Assembly (NCBI RefSeq): GCF_900115155.1 | Contig: NZ_FOVM01000004.1 | Location: 150,391 to 214,390, forward strand | Length of the DNA stretch: 64,000 nt | Source of the DNA: Mycetocola miduiensis | GTDB taxonomy: Bacteria; Actinomycetota; Actinomycetes; Actinomycetales; Microbacteriaceae | Reading direction: 5' to 3' | Shown: piece by piece, positions 8,543 to 17,078 of the stretch | How positions within the stretch are numbered: position 1 is the stretch's first letter | How the letters are laid out: each line of letters starts with the position of its first letter | Notes under the pieces: generated by a model | Databases searched by the model: none | Told to the model about the DNA's origin: nothing | Seen by the model: the letters and a program-made list of their open reading frames with translations, nothing else | Program-made: the position numbers and the translations under genes

Positions 8543-9181
8543 GTGATCGCAACGATTCCTGAGCCAGCGTCGCTGGTCGGCACATTCCTCCGGCTCGATC
8601 CGATGACGAGCGACGATCATCCAGGGCTGTTCAACGCCATAGCGACTCCCGACGTCTTCGCCGGCGGGTACGGTGGAGGCCCGGCGGGACTGCCGCGCGA
8701 CCTCGACGCCTTCACACGATTCGCCGCCGGCTATTTCAACCAGGGAACCAACCGGTCTTTCACGATCCGTCTCATCGGCGGCGGCGACGCCGACGGCCTC
8801 ATCGTCGGCACATCCACCCTCGGTGACTTCGATGAGGCGAACGAGCATGCGCACCTTGGCTGGACCGCGTACAGTCCCACGGTGTGGGGTTCGGCTGTCA
8901 ACTCTGAAGCGAAGCTGCTTCTTCTCGGCCTCGCCTTCGACTCGGGGTTCGGGCGGGTGAAGATCCAGGCCGACGAACGGAACGAACGGTCACGGGCGGC
9001 AATCGCCGGGATCGGCGCGACCTTCGAGGGGCTCATCCGCCGGGACAAGCGGCGCGCCGATGGAACCTGGCGCACCACGGCCCAGTTCTCGGTGATTCTC
9101 GACGATTGGCCCGATGTTCGAGCCCACCTGGAAGCGCGATTGTCGAGGCAGGTTGGCCCCGTCGTGCCGCGTCCGTCCTGA
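8543..9181 (+). CDS. GNAT-family N-acetyltransferase (RimJ/RimL-like)
   Basis: A 212-residue protein with the layout of RimJ/RimL-type acetyltransferases. It has an N-terminal LRLDPMTSDDHPGLF segment and a beta-strand GLIVGTSTLGDF. The region AHLGWTAYSPTVWGSAVNSEAK corresponds to acceptor-side and acetyl-CoA-binding motifs. FGRVKIQADERNERSRAAIAGIGATFEG is the characteristic C-terminal motif B (key residues N-x-R-S). It starts at GTG 8543, nine bases after the lactonase stop, so the two are probably cotranscribed. The acetyl acceptor (protein N-terminus, amino sugar or drug) cannot be assigned. Confidence 0.82.
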   Translation: MIATIPEPASLVGTFLRLDPMTSDDHPGLFNAIATPDVFAGGYGGGPAGLPRDLDAFTRFAAGYFNQGTNRSFTIRLIGGGDADGLIVGTSTLGDFDEANEHAHLGWTAYSPTVWGSAVNSEAKLLLLGLAFDSGFGRVKIQADERNERSRAAIAGIGATFEGLIRRDKRRADGTWRTTAQFSVILDDWPDVRAHLEARLSRQVGPVVPRPS

Positions 9182-9253
9182 TCGGGCAGGATCTTGCGGT
9201 GCCGTGGCCGGAATCCGCCAGTGGCGACGCCGCGCGGTCGCTAGATTGACTGA

Positions 9254-10210
9254 GTGACCAGCATCCGCACCAGCCGATCCCCGCGCATGACCCCGCCATC
9301 GACCCAGACATCCGCCCAGCCGCGGATCGTGTTGCAGTTCATCGGTATGGGGATGATCTGGGGTGCCAGCTTCCTTTTCATGAAGGTCGCGCTCGAAGGC
9401 GTCTCGTTCGGGCAGGTGGCCTGGACCCGGATCATGCTCGGTGCTCTCACCCTCGGCATCATCGCCCTTGTGACGCGCGCCCGGCTCCCGCGCCAGCCGA
9501 TCATCTGGCTGCACTACGCGATCATCTCCATCACCTTCTGCGTTATCCCATATCTCCTGTTCGCCTGGGCGGAGCAATACATCTCGTCGAGTCTCGCCTC
9601 GATCCTCAACGCCGTGACGCCGATCACGACCGCGATCATGGCCACCCTCGTCTTCCGGGTGGAGAAACTCAACTGGGGCCAGGTCCTCGGGGTGCTCGTC
9701 GGCATGGTGGGTGTCGTCGTTATCGTGGCGCCATGGCAGGTCGGTGCGCTGCTCGGCGACTGGCGTGGACAACTGGCCTGCCTCGGGGCGGTGACCTGCT
9801 ACGGTTTCGCGCTCGGCTACCTGCGCAAGTTCCTCGCCCCGTACAAGGTGCCGTCGATCACGTCGGCGTTCATGTACATCGGGATGGCGGCGGTGATCAT
9901 GGCGCTACTCACTCCGGTGGTTGCCTGGCATCCCGTGCAACTGGACGTCTGGGTCGTTCTGAGCCTGATCGGCCTCGGCGCCCTCGGCACCGGCGTTGTC
10001 TACATCTGGAACATGAACGTACTCGCAGCATGGGGGCCAACAGCCACGAGCGGGGTGACCTACGTGACCCCGGTCGTCGGCGTGATCCTCGGCGTGCTGC
10101 TCCTGCAGGAGTCGCTCGGCTGGCACGAACCCGTCGGCGCCGTCCTGGTATTCATCGGCATCCTGCTCACCCAGCAACGCATCCGGCTCAGCCGTCGCGT
10201 CGTCGCCTGA
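9254..10210 (+). CDS. EamA/DMT-family transporter
   Basis: A 318-residue drug/metabolite transporter with ten predicted helices in two five-helix EamA repeats. The first repeat begins QFIGMGMIWGASFLFMKVAL and the second RGQLACLGAVTCYGFALGYL. Each repeat ends with a typical P-x-x-x-x-x-G pattern, for example VTPITTAIMA and VTPVVGVILGVLLLQE. The annotated GTG start at 9254 gives a polar N-terminal extension; ATG 9287 is an alternative. DMT carriers of this type export amino acids, nucleosides or other small metabolites. The substrate is unknown. Confidence 0.88.
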   Translation: MTSIRTSRSPRMTPPSTQTSAQPRIVLQFIGMGMIWGASFLFMKVALEGVSFGQVAWTRIMLGALTLGIIALVTRARLPRQPIIWLHYAIISITFCVIPYLLFAWAEQYISSSLASILNAVTPITTAIMATLVFRVEKLNWGQVLGVLVGMVGVVVIVAPWQVGALLGDWRGQLACLGAVTCYGFALGYLRKFLAPYKVPSITSAFMYIGMAAVIMALLTPVVAWHPVQLDVWVVLSLIGLGALGTGVVYIWNMNVLAAWGPTATSGVTYVTPVVGVILGVLLLQESLGWHEPVGAVLVFIGILLTQQRIRLSRRVVA

Positions 10211-10265
10211 CGTCACACCAGAGGGCAACGTCCGGCACGACAGCCCGGCGCGGTAGATTGGTCGC

Positions 10266-10565
10266 ATGGTCGAGAACGCAGTCTCCGCAGAGCTCAACAG
10301 CCTTCGACGCAGCATCGACAACATCGATGCCGCGCTCATCCACATGCTCGCCGAGCGGTTCAAGGCCACCCAGCAGGTCGGCACCCTCAAAGCGGAGCAC
10401 GGGCTGCCCCCCGCCGACCCCGAGAGGGAGCGGCGCCAGATCGCACGCCTCCGCGGGCTCGCCGAAGAAGCACACCTCGACCCGGCATTCGCCGAGAAAT
10501 GGTTTAACTTCGTCGTCGCCGAGGTCATCCACCACCACGAGCAGATCGCCAACGGGCAACGGTGA
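10266..10565 (+). CDS. Chorismate mutase (AroQ type)
   Basis: A 99-residue all-helical protein of the AroQ chorismate mutase family, which converts chorismate to prephenate on the way to Phe and Tyr. It shows the helix-1 signature LNSLRRSIDNIDAALIHMLAERF (key Arg and Asp), then KATQQVGTLKAEHGLPPADPERE (Lys and Arg positions) and a C-terminal helix ending VIHHHEQIA. Length and layout match stand-alone monofunctional mutases. Its stop overlaps the GTG of the SDR gene by four bases, so the two are translationally coupled. No other shikimate-branch gene is adjacent. Confidence 0.9.
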   Translation: MVENAVSAELNSLRRSIDNIDAALIHMLAERFKATQQVGTLKAEHGLPPADPERERRQIARLRGLAEEAHLDPAFAEKWFNFVVAEVIHHHEQIANGQR

Positions 10566-11479
10566 CCTGGGACCCCGTTCGGCTGCCGTCCCAGCGCGGA
10601 CGGGTGGTCGCGGTTACCGGCGCGAACGCGGGGCTCGGGTTCTGGACGTCGTTCGCGCTCGCGCGCGCCGGCGCATCCGTGATCCTGGCCTGCAGGAATT
10701 CGCAGCGAGCGGATGCCGCGATGCGCGCGATCCGTGCGCGGGTACCTGACGCGGAGCTTTCGGTGCTGCAGCTGGACACGGCGGACCTCGCGTCGGTGAG
10801 ATCCGCCGGCGAACACCTGGCCGGGCTCGATCGGCTCGACGCCCTGGTGAACAACGCCGGCATCGTGCACCCGCCCCTGCGGCGGACAGAAACCGTCGAC
10901 GGGCTCGAACTGATCACCGCCACCAACTTCTTCGGGGCGTTCGCGCTCACCGCTGCAGCTCTTCCCGCGCTCGAACGGACCCCGGGTTCGCGCGTCGTGT
11001 CTCTCGGAAGCCTCGCCACCTTGTTGGTGTCGTTGCGGCTCGATGACCTGCAGTTGACCCGCCGATACTCAGGATGGCAGGCGTACGCCCAGTCGAAGAT
11101 TTTGCTGTCGTCGTTCGGGTTCGAACTCGACCGCCGTCTGCGCGAGCGGGGGAGCGGCATCCGGTCTCTCGTCGCCCACCCCGGGTACTCGATCTCTGGG
11201 CGCACCCCTCACGTGCCCGGAGTGAATGAACCGAGCCGCGGCAAGCGGTTCGTCGACGGGCTGCAGGCCCCGTTCACGCAGGGTAAGAACCGCGGCGCTG
11301 AACCGGTCGTGCGGGCGGTCACCGACCCGGATGCCGGCGGCGGTGCCTTCTACGGCCCGCGCTACGGGGCGAAGGGGCCGGCGGTCCGCGCCCAGCCTGC
11401 GGCCGTCACCGTCGACGCGGGTGCCGCCCAGGCGATCTGGTCCGAAGCCGAGGTCGCGACGCGCACGCCGTTCCTCTAG
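10562..11479 (+). CDS. Short-chain dehydrogenase/reductase
   Basis: A 305-residue NAD(P)-dependent oxidoreductase of the SDR superfamily, close in length and layout to retinol-dehydrogenase-like members. It has the Rossmann glycine motif TGANAGLG (about residue 20), a cofactor-selecting Arg in ACRNSQRA and NNAG at about residue 98. The catalytic Tyr-x3-Lys is in YAQSK (about residue 178), and a Ser lies in VVSLGSLA upstream of it. It starts at GTG 10562, overlapping the chorismate mutase stop. The substrate is unknown. It ends just before a nested palindromic element that separates it from the convergent YhgE gene. Confidence 0.9.
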   Translation: MTWDPVRLPSQRGRVVAVTGANAGLGFWTSFALARAGASVILACRNSQRADAAMRAIRARVPDAELSVLQLDTADLASVRSAGEHLAGLDRLDALVNNAGIVHPPLRRTETVDGLELITATNFFGAFALTAAALPALERTPGSRVVSLGSLATLLVSLRLDDLQLTRRYSGWQAYAQSKILLSSFGFELDRRLRERGSGIRSLVAHPGYSISGRTPHVPGVNEPSRGKRFVDGLQAPFTQGKNRGAEPVVRAVTDPDAGGGAFYGPRYGAKGPAVRAQPAAVTVDAGAAQAIWSEAEVATRTPFL

Positions 11480-11494
11480 CGCGCCGGGCCGCTC

Positions 11495-11556
11495 GCGCGG
11501 GTGTTGTTGCGCTGCGCGGGTGCAATTGCACCCGCGCACCGCAGTTTCACCCGCGC
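11495..11556. repeat. 62-bp nested palindromic intergenic element, copy 1
   Basis: The element has four copies of a GCGCGGGTG-type 9-mer, two direct and two inverted: at 11495, 11514, then CACCCGCGC ending at 11537 and 11556. They are separated by spacers of 10, 6 and 10 bases. The core 11514-11537 is a perfect 24-bp palindrome. The same 62-base layout recurs at 56692-56753. Both copies sit between convergent genes, so it can act as a bidirectional terminator, though no T-tract follows. It looks like a dispersed REP/MITE-like sequence. Confidence 0.8.
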
Positions 11557-11563
11557 GGGCGAG

Positions 11564-13498
11564 CTACGCCGCCCGCGGCACCAGCTGCCGCACCGTCACG
11601 GTGCGCGACCTGGCGATGGCGAGCGTTGTCGCCGCGAGGGACCCCGCCGTCCACATCAGCAGCCCGACGATGGCCGCACCGAGCCCACCGCCCGACGTGA
11701 CGACGGCGTGGAGGGCGTTCACAGCCGGGTGGACCGGCATGAAACTCTGCGCCGTGTCGAGCGCGGCAGGTGCCGTGGCGATGATGCTTGTGCCGATGAG
11801 CGCGAGCGCGACGATCATCGACAGGAACCGCCCCGCCCCACCGAAGACCGCGTTGAGGGCCTGGTTCGTTGCGGCGAACGCGACCCCGGTGAGCGCCGCG
11901 ACCACGGCGAACCCGATCCAGCCGCCGGCATCCAGCTCGACAAGCGGCTGAAGGATCGCCGCGACGAGGATGCCCTGAAGCGCGCCGACACCAGCGGCCG
12001 GCGCCCAGGCCCGGAGGGCGAGCAGAACCGATGGCCGCGTCGAGCCGAGGGTGCGCGCGGGCTTCGCTCGGAGCACGATCAGGCTGCCGAACGCCCCAAG
12101 CCAGAGGGCGAGTGCCGCGTAGAACGGAACCCCGGCGGCACCGAACGAGAGGGCCAGTTCGCCGTCGGCGACGACCGGTTCAGCGACGACCTCGGCGAGG
12201 GTGGTGCGTTCGGATTCGCTGTAGCTCGGCACAGCCGCAACCGCTTCGGAGAGCCCGCCCGCAAGGGAGTTCACCCCGTCGGCGACGCCTGCCGCGCCGG
12301 TCGAGAGTCCGGCGGCCCCTGTGCTCAACTCCGACACCCCGTCGGCAAGCTCCGATGCCCCCGCACTGATGGATGAGCCCCCGGCAGCGAGGCTCGATGC
12401 GCCTGCCGCCGTGTCGCTGATCCCAGCGGTGACGCTCGATAGCCCGGTGGCGAGGGCGCTGATCCCGCCGGACACCGAGTCGGCCCCTGTGGCGAGTTCA
12501 CCTGGCGTGCCGATCGCGGCGATCGTTCCGGCCGATACAGCGGCGTTTCTTGCGGCAGTGCTGAGCGCGGCGCATTGGCTGCCCACGGGGTCCGCTGTGC
12601 AGGACTCTGTGGCGAGGGCGGCCAGGTCGGCGGCCTGTGCGTTCAGCGACACGGCCTGGCCGGCTACCGCGAGCTGAAGCTGGTCGATGCCGTCTGCGAT
12701 TTCCGCGGCGCCGGTCGCGAGGGACTGCGCCTGCGTCGGCAGCGCTGCGGTCTGGTTCTCGAGCGTCGACAGACCGGATGCTAGTGACGACAGTCCTCCG
12801 GACAGCCCCGAAATTCCTGTTGCCAGTCCTGAGGCGCCGCTGGAGAGCTCGGTCGTGCCATCAGCGAGGGTCGATGCACCTGTCGCAAGTTCCGTTGCGC
12901 CTGCACCCAGTTGAGCGGCGCCGTCTGCGGCCGTTCCGAGTTGCTCGCCGAGGCCGTTGAACCCGACGTAGACGTTCTCGAGGTAGGAGGTCGTGAGTTC
13001 GTTGCCGACGAGACCGGCTGCCGTCGTGGTGATCACCTGGCTGACGGCGTCATCGACGAGGCGGCTCTGATCGCTCGTCGCCACGTCGACCGTCGCTTTC
13101 TCGGCTTCGGAGGCTTCGCCCGAGAACGAGGTGGCTGCCGACGAGAAGTTTTCGGGGATCGTGACGACAGCGGTGAACTTCCCTGAGTTGAGGCCACTGG
13201 CTGCGTCGTCTTCGTCGGTGATCACCCAGGTGTAGTTGGTGTCGGATGCCGCGTCGCCGCCGACAAGCCCTGCGGCGAGCTGGCGACCGAACGGCACCGT
13301 CTGCCCGTCGATTTCAACGGGCGTGTCGTTGTTGACGATGGCCCCGTTCACCTGGTCAAGCCGCTCAGAAGGGTTCCAGAACGCCCAGACCAGAACTCCG
13401 GCAACGACGAGCGGTACGAGAACGATGCCGAGGATGGACAACCAGGTGACCCGCCCGGGAGCGCGAGCGGATTCGAATCGTGCCAGTGGTGTGCTCAT
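11564..13498 (-). CDS. YhgE/Pip-domain membrane protein
   Basis: A 644-residue membrane protein of the YhgE/Pip family. It has one N-terminal helix (about residues 18-38) and an extracellular N-terminal domain with AIVNNDTPVEIDGQTVPFGRQ. A long Ala/Gly/Ser heptad-like region follows (about residues 190-415, repeats such as LATGASTLADGT and ISAGASELADGV). About six C-terminal helices form an ABC-2-like membrane domain (about 440-635). Family members include the Lactococcus phage-infection protein Pip and ESX-associated YueB/EsaA. It overlaps the upstream MmpL gene by four bases (ATGA), so the two are coupled. The role is inferred to be export of a surface molecule together with the MmpL protein. 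Confidence 0.88.
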   Translation of the reverse strand: MSTPLARFESARAPGRVTWLSILGIVLVPLVVAGVLVWAFWNPSERLDQVNGAIVNNDTPVEIDGQTVPFGRQLAAGLVGGDAASDTNYTWVITDEDDAASGLNSGKFTAVVTIPENFSSAATSFSGEASEAEKATVDVATSDQSRLVDDAVSQVITTTAAGLVGNELTTSYLENVYVGFNGLGEQLGTAADGAAQLGAGATELATGASTLADGTTELSSGASGLATGISGLSGGLSSLASGLSTLENQTAALPTQAQSLATGAAEIADGIDQLQLAVAGQAVSLNAQAADLAALATESCTADPVGSQCAALSTAARNAAVSAGTIAAIGTPGELATGADSVSGGISALATGLSSVTAGISDTAAGASSLAAGGSSISAGASELADGVSELSTGAAGLSTGAAGVADGVNSLAGGLSEAVAAVPSYSESERTTLAEVVAEPVVADGELALSFGAAGVPFYAALALWLGAFGSLIVLRAKPARTLGSTRPSVLLALRAWAPAAGVGALQGILVAAILQPLVELDAGGWIGFAVVAALTGVAFAATNQALNAVFGGAGRFLSMIVALALIGTSIIATAPAALDTAQSFMPVHPAVNALHAVVTSGGGLGAAIVGLLMWTAGSLAATTLAIARSRTVTVRQLVPRAA

Positions 13499-16275
13499 GC
13501 GGGTACCTCTGCTTCGTGCGACAGGTTGGAGGAGGTGAGGGCGACGCGGACAGCCGTGTCGGCGCCGGGAACGGCGTCGGCCTGCGTATCGGGGAACGCG
13601 GTGCCAACGATGAGAGCCAGCGGGCGATCGTTCGCGTGCGCTTGGGCCTGCGCATCCGAGAGGGCGTCGCGCAGGTTGCGGCGGGTGAGTGCATCCGTCA
13701 CCGTGTCGATTCCGTCCAGGGTCAGGATCCGCGGCGACTCGCGGACAGCATCGGTGATCGCCCGAATGGGGTCCACCGCTTCGCTGATCGAGACGAATGC
13801 GACGCGGGAACGAACGGATGCCGCCCGCACCGGCAACACATAACCGGCTACCTTGAGCTTCCCCGTGTCGGCGTGCATGCGGCCCGACATGGTCAGGAGC
13901 AACGCGGTGACGCTGGACTCGCGCTCGCCGGAGACCAGAAGTGTTCCGCCTTCTGGCAGGTGCGCGTCGACGTTGTCGAAGAGTGCAGTCCGTGAACCGG
14001 AGAGGGTGAGACCCTCCGCGCTGAGAACGTCGCTGGATGCCGTCGACGGCCAGTCGCGCAGTTCGATCTCGTGGTGCAGGCCTTCACCCTCGACGTCGAA
14101 CGACGGGAGCGAGCGGTCGAGCCAGCGCGGTATCCACCATGCCTTCTCGCCGAGGAGGGCGAGAACGGCGGGGACGAACGTCATCCGGACGATGAACGCG
14201 TCGATGAAGACACCGACGGCGAGACCGAGCGCGATCGGTTTGATGTTCACGTCACCTTCGGGAACGAAGGCCGCGAACACAGCGAACATGATGATGGCGG
14301 CCGCGGTCACCACTTTCGCCGAGCCGAGGAAGCCGGTTTCGATGGAGGCGCGCGCCTTGCCGGAGTGGACGTAGTCCTCGCGCATCCGGGCGACGAGGAA
14401 CACTTCGTAGTCCATGGCCAGTCCGAACAGGACGCCCATCAGGATGATCGGCATGAAGCTGATCACCGGGCCCTCTTTCGCGACGTGCAGTGCGTCGGCG
14501 AACCAGCCGTACTCGAAGACGAGGGCGACGATGCCGAAGGACGCCGCGACGCTGAGCAGGTAGCCGACGGTGGCTTTGATCGGTACCCAGATCGACCGGA
14601 ACACCATGGTCAGCAGCACGAGCGACAAGCCGACGACGATGATGCCGAACGGCAGCAGGGCGTTGCCGAGTTTGTCGGACACGTCGATGCCCACAGCGGT
14701 GAAGCCGGTAACCGAGAGGTCCACGTCGTACTCGTCGACGAAGTAGTCGTGCATCGATCGGATCTCGGCGACGAGCGCCTTGGTCTCCTCAGAGTCCGGT
14801 GCTCCTTCGGGGATGACCTGGACGATCCCAGTGTCCGCTGTCTCGTTGGGCGTCGCAAGCGGAACGGCGGCGACGCCGTCGAGGGCTTCGATCTCGTCCT
14901 TCAGGTCGGCCATCAGCCCGAGCGGGTCGGTCGACGTGACGATCGACCCGGTCACGATGAGGGGACCGTTGAACCCTTCGCCGAAGTGTTCGGAGACGAG
15001 GTCGTATGTGATGCGGGCCGGATCATCAGACGGCAGGCCGCCGGCATCCGGGAGGGCGAGGCGGAGTCCGAGGGCCGGGAGCGCCGCAAGGCCCAGAACG
15101 GCGACGACCGCCAGGATCGTGACGATCGGGAACCGGGTGACCGCACGCACCCAGCCGGTGAAGAACCGGTTGGGTCGGTGTTCGGCCGCGTCTACCGCAT
15201 CGGATGCTGCGGCAGCGCGTGCCCGGCGCTTTCGTCTCGCGTGCTTCTTCGGCTTCGGCCGCAGGCGTTCGCCGGCGAAGCCGAGCAGCGCTGGGATGAG
15301 GGTGATCGAGATCAGCACGGCCACGCCGACGCCGACCGCGGCGGCAGCACCCATGACGGTGAGGAACGGGATCCCGGCGACACCGAGACCGAGCAGGGCG
15401 ATGATCACGGTGAGCCCGGCGAAGATCACGGCGGAACCAGCCGTTGCCGTCGCCCGCGCCGCCGATTCCTCGGCCGAGAGTGAACCCTTCAGCTGCTCCT
15501 GGTGCCGCGAGATGATGAACAGCGCGTAGTCGATGCCGACGGCGAGACCGAGCATGAGGGCGAGCATCGGCGTTGTCGAGTTGATAGAACTGAACGCCGT
15601 CGCAAGGAAGATCAGTGCCATGGAGATGCCGACGCCGAGCAGGGCGGTGAGCAGGGGCATCCCAGCAGCGAGGAACGATCCGAAGGTGAGCAGGAGCACG
15701 ATGAGGGCAACGCCGACACCGACAAGCTCGACGATGCTCAACGCAGGCAGGTTGGTGCTGAACAGCTGCCCGCCAAGGGAGGCCACGGCTCCCTCGGGCA
15801 GCGCGTCCTGCAGTGCGGCGACTTCCTCGCCAAGCGCGTCCTTCGTCGCCGCGGTGATGTCGGCCGTTTCGCCGTCGAGCTGGATGCTGATGAGCCCGGA
15901 CGAATCGTCCTCACTGACGGCTCCGGTGACGTTCTCATCGAAGGGCGACACCGCCCGCTCGACCTGGTCGAGGTCGTTGAGCGCGGTGACGGATGCCTCG
16001 ATCGTGACCGACACGTCTTCGTCGGTGACAGCATCCCCCTCTGGCGCGACGACGATGACCTGGGCGGTGGTTCCGCTCACCTGCGGGAACGTCGTCGCGA
16101 GCGAATCGAGGGCGGCCTGCGATTCGGTCCCCGGGATGGAGATCGCGTTGTCGAGGCCCTGATTGAAGAGGAGGGCGCCGCCGCCAACGAGCGCGAGGAT
16201 CAGAATCCAGGCACCAACGACGATGCCACGTGCGCGAAATGCCCATCGGCCGAGCGAGTACAGCAGAGAAGACAC
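13495..16275 (-). CDS. MmpL-family transporter with degenerate ABC-ATPase-like tail
   Basis: A 926-residue protein. Residues 1 to about 710 form an MMPL/RND-type lipid or drug exporter with two six-helix repeats, including LAVGIDYALFIISRHQEQL and LFGLAMDYEVFLVARMRE (the DY motifs that carry proton flow in MmpL proteins). The last 215 residues look like an ABC nucleotide-binding domain: VLSAEGLTLSG, LPEGGTLLVSGERESSVTAL where Walker A should be, and a Walker-B-like ILTLDGID. The Walker A Gly and Lys-Ser/Thr are missing and no LSGGQ is visible. I chose GTG 16275 because AGGAG lies four bases upstream. The gene overlaps the YhgE gene and faces TetR. Confidence 0.88.
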   Translation of the reverse strand: MSSLLYSLGRWAFRARGIVVGAWILILALVGGGALLFNQGLDNAISIPGTESQAALDSLATTFPQVSGTTAQVIVVAPEGDAVTDEDVSVTIEASVTALNDLDQVERAVSPFDENVTGAVSEDDSSGLISIQLDGETADITAATKDALGEEVAALQDALPEGAVASLGGQLFSTNLPALSIVELVGVGVALIVLLLTFGSFLAAGMPLLTALLGVGISMALIFLATAFSSINSTTPMLALMLGLAVGIDYALFIISRHQEQLKGSLSAEESAARATATAGSAVIFAGLTVIIALLGLGVAGIPFLTVMGAAAAVGVGVAVLISITLIPALLGFAGERLRPKPKKHARRKRRARAAAASDAVDAAEHRPNRFFTGWVRAVTRFPIVTILAVVAVLGLAALPALGLRLALPDAGGLPSDDPARITYDLVSEHFGEGFNGPLIVTGSIVTSTDPLGLMADLKDEIEALDGVAAVPLATPNETADTGIVQVIPEGAPDSEETKALVAEIRSMHDYFVDEYDVDLSVTGFTAVGIDVSDKLGNALLPFGIIVVGLSLVLLTMVFRSIWVPIKATVGYLLSVAASFGIVALVFEYGWFADALHVAKEGPVISFMPIILMGVLFGLAMDYEVFLVARMREDYVHSGKARASIETGFLGSAKVVTAAAIIMFAVFAAFVPEGDVNIKPIALGLAVGVFIDAFIVRMTFVPAVLALLGEKAWWIPRWLDRSLPSFDVEGEGLHHEIELRDWPSTASSDVLSAEGLTLSGSRTALFDNVDAHLPEGGTLLVSGERESSVTALLLTMSGRMHADTGKLKVAGYVLPVRAASVRSRVAFVSISEAVDPIRAITDAVRESPRILTLDGIDTVTDALTRRNLRDALSDAQAQAHANDRPLALIVGTAFPDTQADAVPGADTAVRVALTSSNLSHEAEVPA

Positions 16276-16322
16276 GGTGCTCCTGGAATAGGGGACTGGG
16301 ACGCGGCAGGTTTCTCCGCTCA

Positions 16323-16372
16323 GATACACGAGTGTATCCGATACAGAGTTGTATCAGATACACTGATGTATC
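16323..16372. promoter_or_regulatory. Three tandem 16-bp dyads at 17-bp steps (probable TetR operators)
   Basis: Three copies of the dyad GATACA-N4-TGTATC start at 16323, 16340 and 16357, each 16 bp and exactly 17 bp apart. The first is near-perfect through the centre (GATACACGAGTGTATC). They fill the space between the divergent MmpL start (16275) and TetR start (16397), 24 bases before the TetR ATG. TetR-family repressors bind dyads of this length next to their own gene, so these are strong candidate operators for the flanking regulator. Confidence 0.82.
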
Positions 16373-16396
16373 GCCCGTTCCCAGTAAGGTGTCAGA

Positions 16397-17065
16397 ATGC
16401 CCCTCGATATCGCAGCCGCTGAGACGGCGCAGGTCGAAAGCGCCCGCCGGCGGAGGACCCGCGATCGGCTCACCGATGCGGCATACGAGGTGTTCGCAGA
16501 GACCGGGTTCCACGCGGCCTCCGTCGAGATGATCGCTGAACGGGCCGGATTCACCCGCGGTGCTTTCTACTCCAACTTCGACACGAAGGAAGAGCTCTTT
16601 TTCGCGCTCGCCGAGCGGGAGAACCGTATCCGACTCGAACGACTGCAGGAGGGTGTCGACGCCATTCTCCCCGAGCTCGATGGGGGATCGCTGACGGAGG
16701 CGACGCTCGGCGGGGTGGTCACGCGGTTCCTCGAACTTCAGGCAGACGATGCGCGCTGGTGCATGGTGCAGTCCGAGTTCAAGCTCCTGGCGATGAGGGA
16801 CCCAGCCGTCGCTTCAAAGTTTCTCGCCTACCAGCGGGGCTTCCTCCAGCAACTCGCGGAGCGCATCGACGGCGCCGTGCGCTCGGTCGGGCTTCGATTC
16901 ACCATGGACCCGATTGCCGCGATCGGCATCATCGTCAACGTCTACGAATCCGCCGTTCAGGAGGCGATCCTCGAGGGCGGCGACACCGGTGCAATCTCGG
17001 CTCCGCCCGTGGCGCGGTCCACGCTCCCGGCTCTGGTCCACGCGCTCACCGAACCTCTCGGCTGA
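16397..17065 (+). CDS. TetR-family transcriptional regulator
   Basis: A 222-residue TetR-type repressor. The N-terminal helix-turn-helix spans about residues 18-64: RRTRDRLTDAAYEVFAETG, then MIAERAGFTRGAFYSNFDTKEELF (key residues G-F-Y-x-x-F). The C-terminal about 150 residues are a helical ligand-binding and dimer domain with no specific family signature. It is divergent from the MmpL-YhgE operon, with a triple dyad array in between, and so probably represses both that operon and itself until an exported or toxic ligand is bound. Confidence 0.92.
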   Translation: MPLDIAAAETAQVESARRRRTRDRLTDAAYEVFAETGFHAASVEMIAERAGFTRGAFYSNFDTKEELFFALAERENRIRLERLQEGVDAILPELDGGSLTEATLGGVVTRFLELQADDARWCMVQSEFKLLAMRDPAVASKFLAYQRGFLQQLAERIDGAVRSVGLRFTMDPIAAIGIIVNVYESAVQEAILEGGDTGAISAPPVARSTLPALVHALTEPLG

Positions 17066-17078
17066 CCGTCGGGTCAGC
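17061..17078. terminator. Small bidirectional hairpin over two convergent stops
   Basis: GCTGACC (17061-17067) and GGTCAGC (17072-17078) form a perfect 7-bp stem with a 4-base loop. The stem covers both the TetR stop codon and the P-type ATPase stop codon, which are only eight bases apart. There is no T-tract, so termination strength is uncertain. It is the only candidate terminator for either gene. Confidence 0.45.

Noticed and set aside
12240..12920. Repetitive DNA inside the YhgE gene as a tandem repeat or mobile element
   Set aside because: The repetition is at protein level (Ala/Gly/Ser heptads typical of YhgE/Pip stalks) with variable DNA, not a DNA repeat.
14071..15483. A 470-residue plus-strand open frame opposite the MmpL gene
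   Set aside because: Antisense shadow with His/Asp/Arg-rich sequence and no recognisable domain.
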